NCBI GenBank assembly: GCA_002309015.1
Contig: DBWM01000059.1
Span: 9,607 to 32,593, forward strand
Reading direction: 5' to 3'
Length of the DNA: 22,987 nucleotides
From: Myxococcales bacterium UBA1238
GTDB taxonomy: Bacteria > Myxococcota_A > Bradymonadia > UBA7976 > UBA1532
Below the pieces are notes generated by a model. That model ran no database searches. It was given only the letters and a program-made list of their open reading frames with translations, and was not told the origin of the DNA. The position numbers and the translations under genes are program-made. This document shows, piece by piece, positions 17,401 through 22,987 of this stretch (position 1 is its first letter; each line of letters opens with the position of its first letter).

Positions 17401-20400
17401 TCGAAGGCTTCATCGAATTCGAGCCAGATGAACTCGTTAAAGCCAAAGGGCCGCTCGAGCGCTTCGAAGAGATCCGAGGAGCTTGCAAAGAGCGCATCGA
17501 AGGCATCGAAACCGGGCTCGCTGAAACCAAAGGCCGGTGCGGAGAGATCGCGCGCCCGCAACTCGAGTGTGAGCGCTTCTTCGCCGCGATCGTCCGGAAG
17601 TTCCCCAAAACCGAAGGGTTCGTAGGCGAGATCGCGCGCCCGCAGGAAGGTGGTCAACGCTTCCTGATAGCTCAAATCGCGGTCGTCGGTGAAACCGAAC
17701 GTCGCAAAGGCGGTATCGGCCTGCTTTAAAAGCCGGTTCGCTTCCCGATCGTCTTCTTCGGAACAGTGATCCGCAAAACCGAAGGGTTCGTAGGCGAGAT
17801 CGCGCGCCCGAAGCTCGGCTGTAACGTTTGAATCGTCGCGTTCAAAGCTCCAGCCCTCGCCATCGTAAGCTTCATCGACCGAAAGCAGGCTGAAGGTCTC
17901 GGCCATGAACCGGCGATCGTCTTCAGCATCTTCCTGAAGATCGAAACCGAACTCCGCTTCGTCTTCTTCAAAGGTCTCGCCGTCGAAACCGAACGCTTCG
18001 TTCTCGTCATAGAAATCGACCATTTCGGTCGAAAGCTGCGCATTGGACTGATCGGAGAAGGCGTCGTCAAAACCGAAGGTTTCAATGGCGGATTCGCTGT
18101 TTTGAACCCGGGCATCGAAGGCCGCATCGGGGACATCGGGCAGCCCAGGCTCATCATCGATCGCCTGCAAGGCCCGATCGAAGGAAGCCACATTTTGAAG
18201 CGAAGGCGCCTTCTCAAAACCGAACGACGAATTCAGCCAATCGGACTTTGAAGCCCAGCGATCGATCGCATGGTCGAGGCGTTCCGAATCTTTTTCTGGC
18301 TCAAAGGCTGTCGCTTCCTCAAAATCAACGATCCGATCGGTGGAATCAAAAGCGCGATCTTCAAAGCCAAACGGGACTTCAACCGAAATCTCGGAGATTC
18401 GGTCTTTAGGCAAAGCCTCATCTTCAAAACCGAACGGCGCATCGAGCGCAATCTCTGAGACTTGAGCCTTTTGAATCGTTTCTGCTTCAAAACCAAACGG
18501 AGATTCCTGTGAGAGCTCGTTGATATGAGCTTCAGGAATCAAATGGTCTTCAAAACCAAACGGTTCTTCAGAAGAGAGCGACTGAACTTTAAAGTTTTGA
18601 GCCGAATGCTCATCAAAACCAAAAGGTTCTTCGATGAGCGTATCTGGTGAAAGCGCCTTGATTTCGTTTGAAGCGCCAAAACCGAACGCCGCATCTTCCG
18701 GTAGATCCTGAACTTCAAAGGCATCCGACGCGCGATCCTCAAAACCAAACGCCGAAACTTCCGGAATCGAAATCGGCCCGCTGCGATCGCTCGCCCGCGC
18801 TTCAAAACCAAACGCCGCATCGACGGGCGTATCCGTCTGTTCTAAAGGCGCCTTCGCCTGCGCTTCAAAACCAAACGACGGAACCGAGGGCAGCGCCTCC
18901 TGATCGATTTGCTTCGACGCCTGCGCTTCAAAACCAAACGAGACTTCTTCCGGAAGGGTCAGTCTCAAAGCGGGATCGGTCTTTTGTGATTCAAAACCGA
19001 AGCTCTCGTCCGGCGAACCGGCCATCAAACCGCGCGCAACCGGAGCCTGCTCACCGAAACCAAAGGGCGCATTCTCATCAGTCCCAAAGGCCAGCGGCGC
19101 AACTTCGGCCCGCGATGCAAAACCGAAGCTCTCTTTGGGATCCTCGCTTTGAAGCTCACCGGCCTCGATCTCCTGAGACTCGAAACCAAACCGCTCCAAA
19201 GACTGAGTCGAATCGACGGGCGTCCGATCGACCGAGGCCTCCCCCGCATCAATCGAAGGCTCGATGGCTCCGATCAGGCTTTCATCCAAAGCCCTCTGCC
19301 CGTCAACGCTCTCAGACGCCCGGTCCTCTGCACCGAACGCAAACTCCCCGGATTCAAAAGCCCCATCGCGAGCGAGCAGATTTTCCAGCAGGCTCTTCTT
19401 AGAGAGCAAATCCGGATTGACCGGCTCAGGCTCGCCCGCCTCAAAGGAATCCTCAGGAACCAGCGATGCTTCGACCGGAACAACCTGAACCTCATCCTCC
19501 TGAATCGTCTGCCCGGGCTCATCCGAAATCAGCTCAACGTCATCCTCAGTCAGCTCAACCGAAGCGATCTGTTCTACAAAAGATTCAACGGTCTGGTCCT
19601 GAGCATTCAGCGTTTGGTCTAAAGAAGCGGACGTTTGGTCTAAAGAACCAAACTTTTCTTCGGCTTCAATCTCGTTTTGCTGAGCGAATTCGACGGATGA
19701 TAAAACGTGAACGGCATCCGCATCGACGGGATGGGGCTTATCTTCAGGATGGATGTAATGCGACTGCGCGCGACCGGTCCGCCTTAAAAGCTGCTTAAAT
19801 TTTGACCAAAGCCCATGGGACGTATGCTTGAGCACATGCTTCGATCGCAAGGTGAGATTGCCCGGCCCTGCGGTCATCATGCGATTAAACAAGCCGTGAT
19901 CGTCCAGCTCTACGGCGTAATGGGTCTCTTCTGGCTCGAGATCCTCAGGTTGCACCGCCTGAAGCAAACTTTGCACGCCAAAAGGATCCGACTTTTGCGA
20001 CGGAACGGTCGTTCTTTGAGCCGTCGTTCCCTGCGCTTCCGGCAGAGCGGACTGCAATTCAACATTCAAAACCGAACGCTCAGCATCCTGTGCAGTCCCT
20101 CTGTCGCGAGCCAAAGGCGCAATCTTTTGTTCTAAAGACGCATCCTCCTGCAACGCATGCGCCTGCGCATGAAGAGACGACTGGTTCTCAGAACCCTCCC
20201 TTTCATCGGGCATCTGCAACGAAGCATCCGCTGAAAGCAATGGCTCTTGCGGCTCATCATCCAATACGATCTCAAACGAGCCCGAATCGCTCTCCCCTTG
20301 CGCCCCCTCATCCTCTTTGAGCAAACGTTCGATGGCAAAGGCATCGCTCTCCCATTCCCCCGACCGATCTTCCGGTTGCGGCGATGCCTCTTTTGATGCC

Positions 20401-20717
20401 TCCTGATGCGCTTCTTTTGGCTCTGAATCGACCGAAAAGACCTCTGACTCCCCATTCCATTCGTCGAGCGCGTCCCACGCTTCGCCGAAATCCAAAGGCG
20501 CATCGTTCTCAGGCTTTAAGTTTATCCATTCACCGGAATCGCTTGGATTTTCATCGACCGACCATTCGTCGAGATCCAACTTTTCTACGTCGCTGACCGC
20601 GTTTTGAGCCCGAATTTCAAACCAGCGATCGCACGCAATACAACGCTGCTTCTGCCCGATACCCCTACCCTCCGGCAAGCTGTTCAATTGACCGCAATAG
20701 AGGCAAAAGGCTTTCAT
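14421..20717 (-). CDS. Zinc ribbon - FGF-repeat - transmembrane - tandem M23 peptidase protein
   Basis: 2098 residues from the ATG at 20717 (a TTG two codons upstream is less likely; the ribosome site is weak). Zinc ribbon C5xxC8...C26xxC29; acidic low-complexity region; FGF-repeat array, residues 509-1334, in strict seven-residue register; Glu/Pro 14-residue repeats, about 1420-1520; one membrane helix, about 1594-1624, after a basic RKQKRSQTR stop; short coiled coil, about 1675-1720; then two M23 (LytM) domains. Zinc ligands are intact in both: H1790/D1794 and HLH at 1894-1896; H1992/D1996 and HLH at 2071-2073. M23 enzymes cut peptidoglycan cross-bridges. The predicted topology is repeats in the cytoplasm and peptidases in the periplasm. 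It lies downstream of clpV/tssH and upstream of another zinc-ribbon membrane protein. M23 calls are secure; the repeat region's role is unknown. Confidence 0.92.
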   Translation of the reverse strand: MKAFCLYCGQLNSLPEGRGIGQKQRCIACDRWFEIRAQNAVSDVEKLDLDEWSVDENPSDSGEWINLKPENDAPLDFGEAWDALDEWNGESEVFSVDSEPKEAHQEASKEASPQPEDRSGEWESDAFAIERLLKEDEGAQGESDSGSFEIVLDDEPQEPLLSADASLQMPDEREGSENQSSLHAQAHALQEDASLEQKIAPLARDRGTAQDAERSVLNVELQSALPEAQGTTAQRTTVPSQKSDPFGVQSLLQAVQPEDLEPEETHYAVELDDHGLFNRMMTAGPGNLTLRSKHVLKHTSHGLWSKFKQLLRRTGRAQSHYIHPEDKPHPVDADAVHVLSSVEFAQQNEIEAEEKFGSLDQTSASLDQTLNAQDQTVESFVEQIASVELTEDDVELISDEPGQTIQEDEVQVVPVEASLVPEDSFEAGEPEPVNPDLLSKKSLLENLLARDGAFESGEFAFGAEDRASESVDGQRALDESLIGAIEPSIDAGEASVDRTPVDSTQSLERFGFESQEIEAGELQSEDPKESFGFASRAEVAPLAFGTDENAPFGFGEQAPVARGLMAGSPDESFGFESQKTDPALRLTLPEEVSFGFEAQASKQIDQEALPSVPSFGFEAQAKAPLEQTDTPVDAAFGFEARASDRSGPISIPEVSAFGFEDRASDAFEVQDLPEDAAFGFGASNEIKALSPDTLIEEPFGFDEHSAQNFKVQSLSSEEPFGFEDHLIPEAHINELSQESPFGFEAETIQKAQVSEIALDAPFGFEDEALPKDRISEISVEVPFGFEDRAFDSTDRIVDFEEATAFEPEKDSERLDHAIDRWASKSDWLNSSFGFEKAPSLQNVASFDRALQAIDDEPGLPDVPDAAFDARVQNSESAIETFGFDDAFSDQSNAQLSTEMVDFYDENEAFGFDGETFEEDEAEFGFDLQEDAEDDRRFMAETFSLLSVDEAYDGEGWSFERDDSNVTAELRARDLAYEPFGFADHCSEEDDREANRLLKQADTAFATFGFTDDRDLSYQEALTTFLRARDLAYEPFGFGELPDDRGEEALTLELRARDLSAPAFGFSEPGFDAFDALFASSSDLFEALERPFGFNEFIWLEFDEAFDHLLRSLDVARLPFGFADLPADASVWALDAADAEIALGYEAFGLDLGPSEAVEAIEMEPEEAFGFGAEAQMPLEWAFDEPDFAFDVDYRADASADAAWNQAYCAFESLEFGFGLGEQAAERVDAIFEPDEADFGFGEPQIALPVSAYAFDEEPFGFDEAFEDAARQPIAYAIEPFDMLDQESDGPEAIAIWRERYAAIEDALAESVEAPFDWGDVKAEIEDRAFDCPEEIFGFEPRPKAPEEEEPQIIEFPAPPPMQVLELDQEKLVQDEWTIAQAEQTVEAIEQTVEPAERSSGPDDSIEAAESVEAIEVIEPDETLAVEPEEIAEIDEAIAAEPEEIAEIDEAMAVEPEEIAEIETIAEPDPEVFAEPEPEILEEPEPISEPEPEILEEPEVLSEPEAAILEEPEVSSEAENAIPEANKDLFETDSEALAADCVIEEGAGDVAALIHAVEILDQSEPEPLSLQKPARQLSYAEYINMVRKQKRSQTRWAALALVLGMMLAMLVGGGAVLFAVSDKLFPQTPARKPGSMAALGVKDPLSADGAPYDREMMRALQLNGAAGDFAQFDPQMAARLNGKDNAEIENLQEQIKSLETRLNAMPAPDDQLLGRLSGRVDLRIKKLEDALALTGFTADELLDARLRRGGVAVTNMPMGGPFVPAESGYVNPIAGNITVMSGFGERGDEMHGGVDIPASIGTPVRSVADGEVIFVQDRAAWRAREKWVTKPDGSRVKSPGWRAGVYLEVKHADGRVSRYMHLDEIAGDVKKGSMVLAGQIIGTVGRTAVEFSDTHLHFELREPGNGSRYGAPLNPSTTVLNEGPPIMADAAKQADKKIGEGDEVSLLDQRMNRLQMLEDLARRLPLGLPVDRVQPSSDYGKRRDPVNFKLGIHNGLDLPDERETPIYAAGPGKVTFAEESGAHGLMVEVDHGDGIITRYAHLDHIVVRPGRMVTGHEKIGNMGDSGRTTGVHLHYEIRVDGVAVDPMRFIEAGRAASVL
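16186..16460 (-). repeat. Glu/Pro-rich 14-residue (42-bp) repeats before the membrane helix
   Basis: Two families of 14-residue units: AIAAEPEEIAEIDE-type and EPEPEILEEPEPIS-type. DNA anchors recur at exactly 42 bp: 16335, 16377 and 16419 for the first, and 16186, 16228 and 16270 for the second. The stretch is strongly acidic and Pro-rich, probably an extended spacer on the cytoplasmic side. Confidence 0.88.
17607..17810 (-). repeat. 36-bp exact direct repeat within the 28-residue FGF units
   Basis: The 36 bp at 17607-17642 recur without change at 17775-17810, 168 bp (56 codons, two units) apart, encoding RARDLAYEPFGF. A shorter related copy (RARDLSAPAFGF) lies around 17530-17562. Perfect nucleotide identity amid diverged neighbours points to recent copying or gene conversion. 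Confidence 0.85.
18312..19193 (-). repeat. Fourteen consecutive 63-bp (21-residue) FGF units
   Basis: Each unit starts (S/A/P/R)FGF, usually followed by E, then two variable residues, often Ala or Ser, an acidic and polar middle, and an Ile/Leu near position 15-17. Only the first five to eight residues are conserved; the remainder diverges, so these units are old or under motif-level selection. On the plus strand the recurrent core reads TTCAAAACCAAA. 14 x 63 = 882 bp fits exactly. Confidence 0.92.
19611..19647 (-). repeat. 21-bp tandem repeat (SLDQTxx heptads)
   Basis: A 16-bp identical core occurs at 19611-19626 and 19632-19647, 21 bp apart, encoding SLDQTSA, SLDQTLN and a third looser heptad AQDQTVE. 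It lies N-terminal to the FGF array and is not in the same register (offset 151 codons). Confidence 0.8.
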
Positions 20718-20891
20718 CAGCAATCACCGATCACACGACAATACTGGAAAATGATTCACGTTTTTCAAAACGAGCTGCAACCGCAGCCCTCCATAGATCC
20801 GCTCATGAATGCGTGCTTTTTGCGCGATAAGCGTTGACTTTGCAACGCATGAAAAACGAATGAGGGGGATTAAAACGGTTAAACGCGAGCC
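20718..20891 (-). other. Intergenic region between clpV/tssH and the M23 gene
   Basis: 174 bp, AT-richer than its neighbours. It holds a perfect inverted repeat with 6-bp arms and 6-bp spacer at 20831-20848 (GCGTTG-N6-CAACGC), a small GCTGC-GGTT-GCAGC hairpin near 20770-20785 without a strong T-tract, and a weak promoter-like pair on the minus strand (TTGAAA at 20768-20763 and TATTGT at 20743-20738, spacer 19). None is convincing alone. No clear terminator follows clpV/tssH, so read-through into the M23 gene is plausible. Confidence 0.4.
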
Positions 20892-22987
20892 TTAATGGAA
20901 GAGTTTCAGGAACCGACCGAAGACACCCTTGCCTTCCGTTTCTTCTTCAGAAGGCGCCTCCGTTGATTCCGCCGATTCGTCGTCCAAATCATCGTCATCG
21001 GTCTCTTCGTCTTCGGTCACGACGCTTTCCTGAGCCTTTGCCGAAGCCACTGCAGGCGAAATCGCATCCAATGAAATCTCATGCGTCGCCAATATCTCGG
21101 CAATCTTGGCATCAATGTTGCGAACATCGAAGGGCTGCGTCTTTAAGATCGGAGCTGGCTCCTCCAGCGTCTCTTCCTGAGACACAACGACCGCTTGCTC
21201 GGTCGCATCGCTCTTTACATCCGGCGCATTGACCGTTTGCGACGCCTCACCCGACGTCGTTTCCGTCACATCGATCGTCTTTTCAACCGGTTTCGATTTT
21301 TCTTTCGGCGCCTTCGATTTTGTTTGAGGCGCAGGCGATTTTTCTTGAGGCAGAACCTCAGGCGTATCGGGCGTATCGACGTTTTCTTTCGGCGCATCAA
21401 CCGTTTGGTCGCGCGTATCGAACTTTGCTTTCCCGGCATGAAGTTCTTTTTGATGCGCTTCCTCCGCCTGCAACGCGCGAGCAAACGGCGATGAAAACGA
21501 CTGCGTCTGCGTTGCGCGCTTAGCAAAAGACGAAGGCATCAGCGACAAAATCGCTTCGCCGCCACCGGTCACAAATTTGAGCGAAAGGCGACCTTCATCG
21601 ATGCGATCCAAATTTACATCGCCGATCTCCTCGCCTTCTACCATGCGTTCGAGCACCAGGCCCGAGAGACTCGGCAACAAATCGTGGCCCAGCAAACGAT
21701 CCAGCTGGCGAGCGCCCGTTCGTGAATCGACACAGTTTGAAGCCAGCTCGTCGACCGCCTCTGGCGTCCAGGTCAAATTCGCGTGATGCGCCTCGTTAAA
21801 GCGATTGCGCACCTGAATCAACTTGAGCTCCGCGATTTGACAAAGATCCTGATGCGACAAAGGACCGAAGGGAATGACGACCACACGTCCCAGCAGCGCG
21901 GCCGGAAAATGATTGTCGAGGACCCGCGTTACGGTCTCGAGCATCAACGCATCATCCGCGCGGCCCTCCGCACATATCGCCTCGATCTCATCGCCGCCCA
22001 GGTTGGATGCCATGAGTATCACGGTGTGCCGAAAATCGACCACCACGCCTTCTCCGTCCTCAAGCGTGCCCTTATCGAAGACCTGGAAGAACAACTCGAG
22101 TACGTCGGGATGCGCCTTTTCGATCTCGTCGAGCAAAACCACCGAAAACGGATGACGGCGCACGGCTTCGGTCAAAATGCCGCCCTGACCGTGACCCACG
22201 TAGCCGGGAGGCGCGCCCTTCAACTGCGAAATCGTGTGCGCTTCCTGGTATTCCGACATGTTGATGACGACCAGGCTGCGCTCGGAACCGAACAGGACGT
22301 CGGCCACCGCGTGACCCATCTCGGTTTTGCCCACGCCCGAAGGCCCCGCCAGAAAGAAGACGCCCAACGGCCGCCCGGGATCGTCCAGCCCCGCCCGCGC
22401 CGTGCGAATGCGCCGCGTGATCGTATCGACCGCAAGCTGCTGACCGATCACCTTTTGCGCCAAACGCTTGTCGAGATCGAGCACCGCCGAGATCTCATCC
22501 TGATGCATCTGCCCGAGCGGGATGCCCGTCCATTCCGCCACCACCGCCGACACCACGCCCGCGTCCGCCACCAGCGGCACCATCGCGCCATTCTTCTGCA
22601 ACGCCGCCAGGGACTCGCGATCCGCATTGAGCGCCGCCCTCGAAGACTCATCGCCGATCCCCTGCTCCAGGCGATCCTCCACAACGCGAATGCGCTCCAC
22701 CAAACGCCGCTCCGCCTGCCAATGCTCTTCGAGCTGCTTCTGCTGCCGCTCCGCCTCGCGCAAACGCTCCTGCACCTCATCCAAACGCTCGGTGTGATCG
22801 GCCTGCCCGCTCTGCTGCTCGCGCTCCAGCTGCTTCATCTCCTCGTGAAGGCGCACGATCTTTTGATTCGCGTCCTCCAAAACCCCCGGCATGCTGCGCT
22901 GCGCCATCGCCACCCGCGCACCCGCCGTATCGAGGATCGAGATCGCGTTGTCGGGCAAATGACGATCTGTGATGTAACGGCTCCCCA
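20892..22987 (-). CDS. clpV: Type VI secretion AAA+ ATPase ClpV/TssH, 5'-partial, with long C-terminal tail
   Basis: The frame is open to the right edge (SRYITDRHLPDNAIS lies upstream of a TTG at 22958 that is not the start); 697 residues are visible. They cover the end of AAA+ domain 1, a coiled-coil middle domain, WTGIPLGQM, and domain 2 with Walker A GPSGVGKTE (about 22321-22349), Walker B VVLLDEIEKAH (about 22110-22144), sensor-1 Asn in MASNLGG, arginine finger in LLGR and sensor-2 GAR. QVFDKGTLEDGEG and FPAALLGRVVVIPFGPLS are typical of ClpV rather than ClpB. ClpV disassembles contracted TssB/TssC sheaths in the cytoplasm. About 214 residues after the usual end (20895-21538) are acidic, Pro/Lys/Thr-rich, include a predicted helix (RNIDAKIAEIL) and end GVFGRFLKLFH. 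ClpB is the main alternative. Confidence 0.87.
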   Translation of the reverse strand, partial: GSRYITDRHLPDNAISILDTAGARVAMAQRSMPGVLEDANQKIVRLHEEMKQLEREQQSGQADHTERLDEVQERLREAERQQKQLEEHWQAERRLVERIRVVEDRLEQGIGDESSRAALNADRESLAALQKNGAMVPLVADAGVVSAVVAEWTGIPLGQMHQDEISAVLDLDKRLAQKVIGQQLAVDTITRRIRTARAGLDDPGRPLGVFFLAGPSGVGKTEMGHAVADVLFGSERSLVVINMSEYQEAHTISQLKGAPPGYVGHGQGGILTEAVRRHPFSVVLLDEIEKAHPDVLELFFQVFDKGTLEDGEGVVVDFRHTVILMASNLGGDEIEAICAEGRADDALMLETVTRVLDNHFPAALLGRVVVIPFGPLSHQDLCQIAELKLIQVRNRFNEAHHANLTWTPEAVDELASNCVDSRTGARQLDRLLGHDLLPSLSGLVLERMVEGEEIGDVNLDRIDEGRLSLKFVTGGGEAILSLMPSSFAKRATQTQSFSSPFARALQAEEAHQKELHAGKAKFDTRDQTVDAPKENVDTPDTPEVLPQEKSPAPQTKSKAPKEKSKPVEKTIDVTETTSGEASQTVNAPDVKSDATEQAVVVSQEETLEEPAPILKTQPFDVRNIDAKIAEILATHEISLDAISPAVASAKAQESVVTEDEETDDDDLDDESAESTEAPSEEETEGKGVFGRFLKLFH
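21294..21356 (-). repeat. Three 21-bp tandem units in the ClpV tail
   Basis: On the plus strand near-identical 21-bp units begin at 21294, 21315 and 21336, each opening CGATTTT. They encode the heptads KSPAPQT, KSKAPKE and KSKPVEK. Further in-register heptads flank them (TVDAPKE and TVNAPDV, 56 residues apart). Confidence 0.82.

Larger units (their letters stand above)
16716..19193 (-). repeat. FGF-repeat array in strict seven-residue register (118 heptads)
   Basis: Starting at RFGFES (codon at 19193) and running to the codon before IFGFEP (16715), the array spans 2478 bp, or 826 residues, exactly 118 x 7. It carries 28 FGF motifs, a 29th follows at 16715, and there are several decayed versions (AFGLD, DFAFD, PFDWG). 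Unit lengths I counted are 21 (14 times), 28, 49, 28, 14, 28, 28, six of 28, 21, 70 (two or three units), 21, 56, 21; all are multiples of seven. Start and end codons were checked separately on the DNA. Confidence 0.9.

Noticed and set aside
16548..17729. Antisense open frame of 393 codons opposite the FGF array
   Set aside because: It mirrors the codon bias and repeats of the real gene; no ribosome site, no domain, and its peptide is the complement of FGF units.
18312..19193. Short repeat TTCAAAACCAAA recurring at regular 63-bp spacing, CRISPR-like at first sight
   Set aside because: It is in frame inside a long coding sequence, repeats are only about 12-16 bp, imperfect, and encode FGFE; spacers are coding and share a pattern.
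20738..20768. Sigma-70-like promoter upstream of the M23 gene
   Set aside because: The -35-like TTGAAA is good but the -10-like TATTGT is weak and the spacer is 19; not enough to call a promoter.
22956..22958. TTG at 22958 as the start of the ClpV-like gene
   Set aside because: Upstream codons to the window edge encode SRYITDRH, the conserved phrase that precedes LPDNAIS in this family, so the gene continues to the right.
20892..22987. Calling the AAA+ protein ClpB, the general chaperone
   Set aside because: QVFDKGTLEDGEG and FPAALLGRVVVIPFGPLS match ClpV/TssH; ClpB would have QVLDDGRLTDGQG and a different small domain. Not fully excluded without the N-terminal part.

Overview
The window looks like a chromosomal segment of a GC-rich Gram-negative bacterium. 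It is most like the deltaproteobacterial/Myxococcota lineages, Bradymonadia-like in style. The signs are thrombospondin type-3 repeats, an Asp-Ala-Gly linker, a PPC-like tail, two long proteins that start with a CxxC...CxxC zinc ribbon, and a type VI secretion ATPase. The lineage is an inference from style; there is no rRNA or other marker gene here. I see no tRNA, CRISPR array, insertion sequence or integrase.

Layout. (1) 1-8454, plus strand: the 3' part, open at the left edge, of a giant pentapeptide-repeat surface protein of which 2817 residues are visible. It is broken up by recurring Cys-rich and Trp-containing modules and ends in thrombospondin type-3 repeats and a PPC-like domain. (2) 8564-10438 plus: an OPT-family transporter. 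(3) 10595-11389 plus: a TatD-family metal-dependent DNase, ending in a hairpin terminator shared with the convergent gene. (4) 11458-14379 minus: a zinc-ribbon protein with a long low-complexity region and a polytopic membrane domain. (5) 14421-20717 minus: a 2098-residue protein made of a zinc ribbon, a long FGF-repeat region, one membrane segment and two M23 (LytM) peptidase domains. (6) 20892-22987 minus, open at the right edge: ClpV/TssH, the type VI secretion disaggregase, with a C-terminal tail of about 214 residues. Genes 6, 5 and 4 run in that order on the minus strand and may be co-transcribed.

The most unusual signal is in the minus-strand trio. The low-complexity regions of all three proteins are built on a seven-codon (21-bp) quantum. 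Gene 5 has 118 heptads (826 residues) in continuous register, carrying 28 xFGFx motifs at spacings of 14, 21, 28, 49, 56 and 70 residues. This includes 14 consecutive units of exactly 21 residues. Gene 4 has 14-residue units and an 11-residue motif repeated 42 residues apart. The ClpV tail has 7-residue units. Gene 5's predicted topology puts this FG-rich, acidic region in the cytoplasm, joined through one membrane helix to two apparently intact periplasmic peptidoglycan-hydrolase domains, next to a T6SS sheath-recycling ATPase. I know of no described family with this architecture. A link to T6SS assembly or to a cytoplasmic condensate is a hypothesis only.
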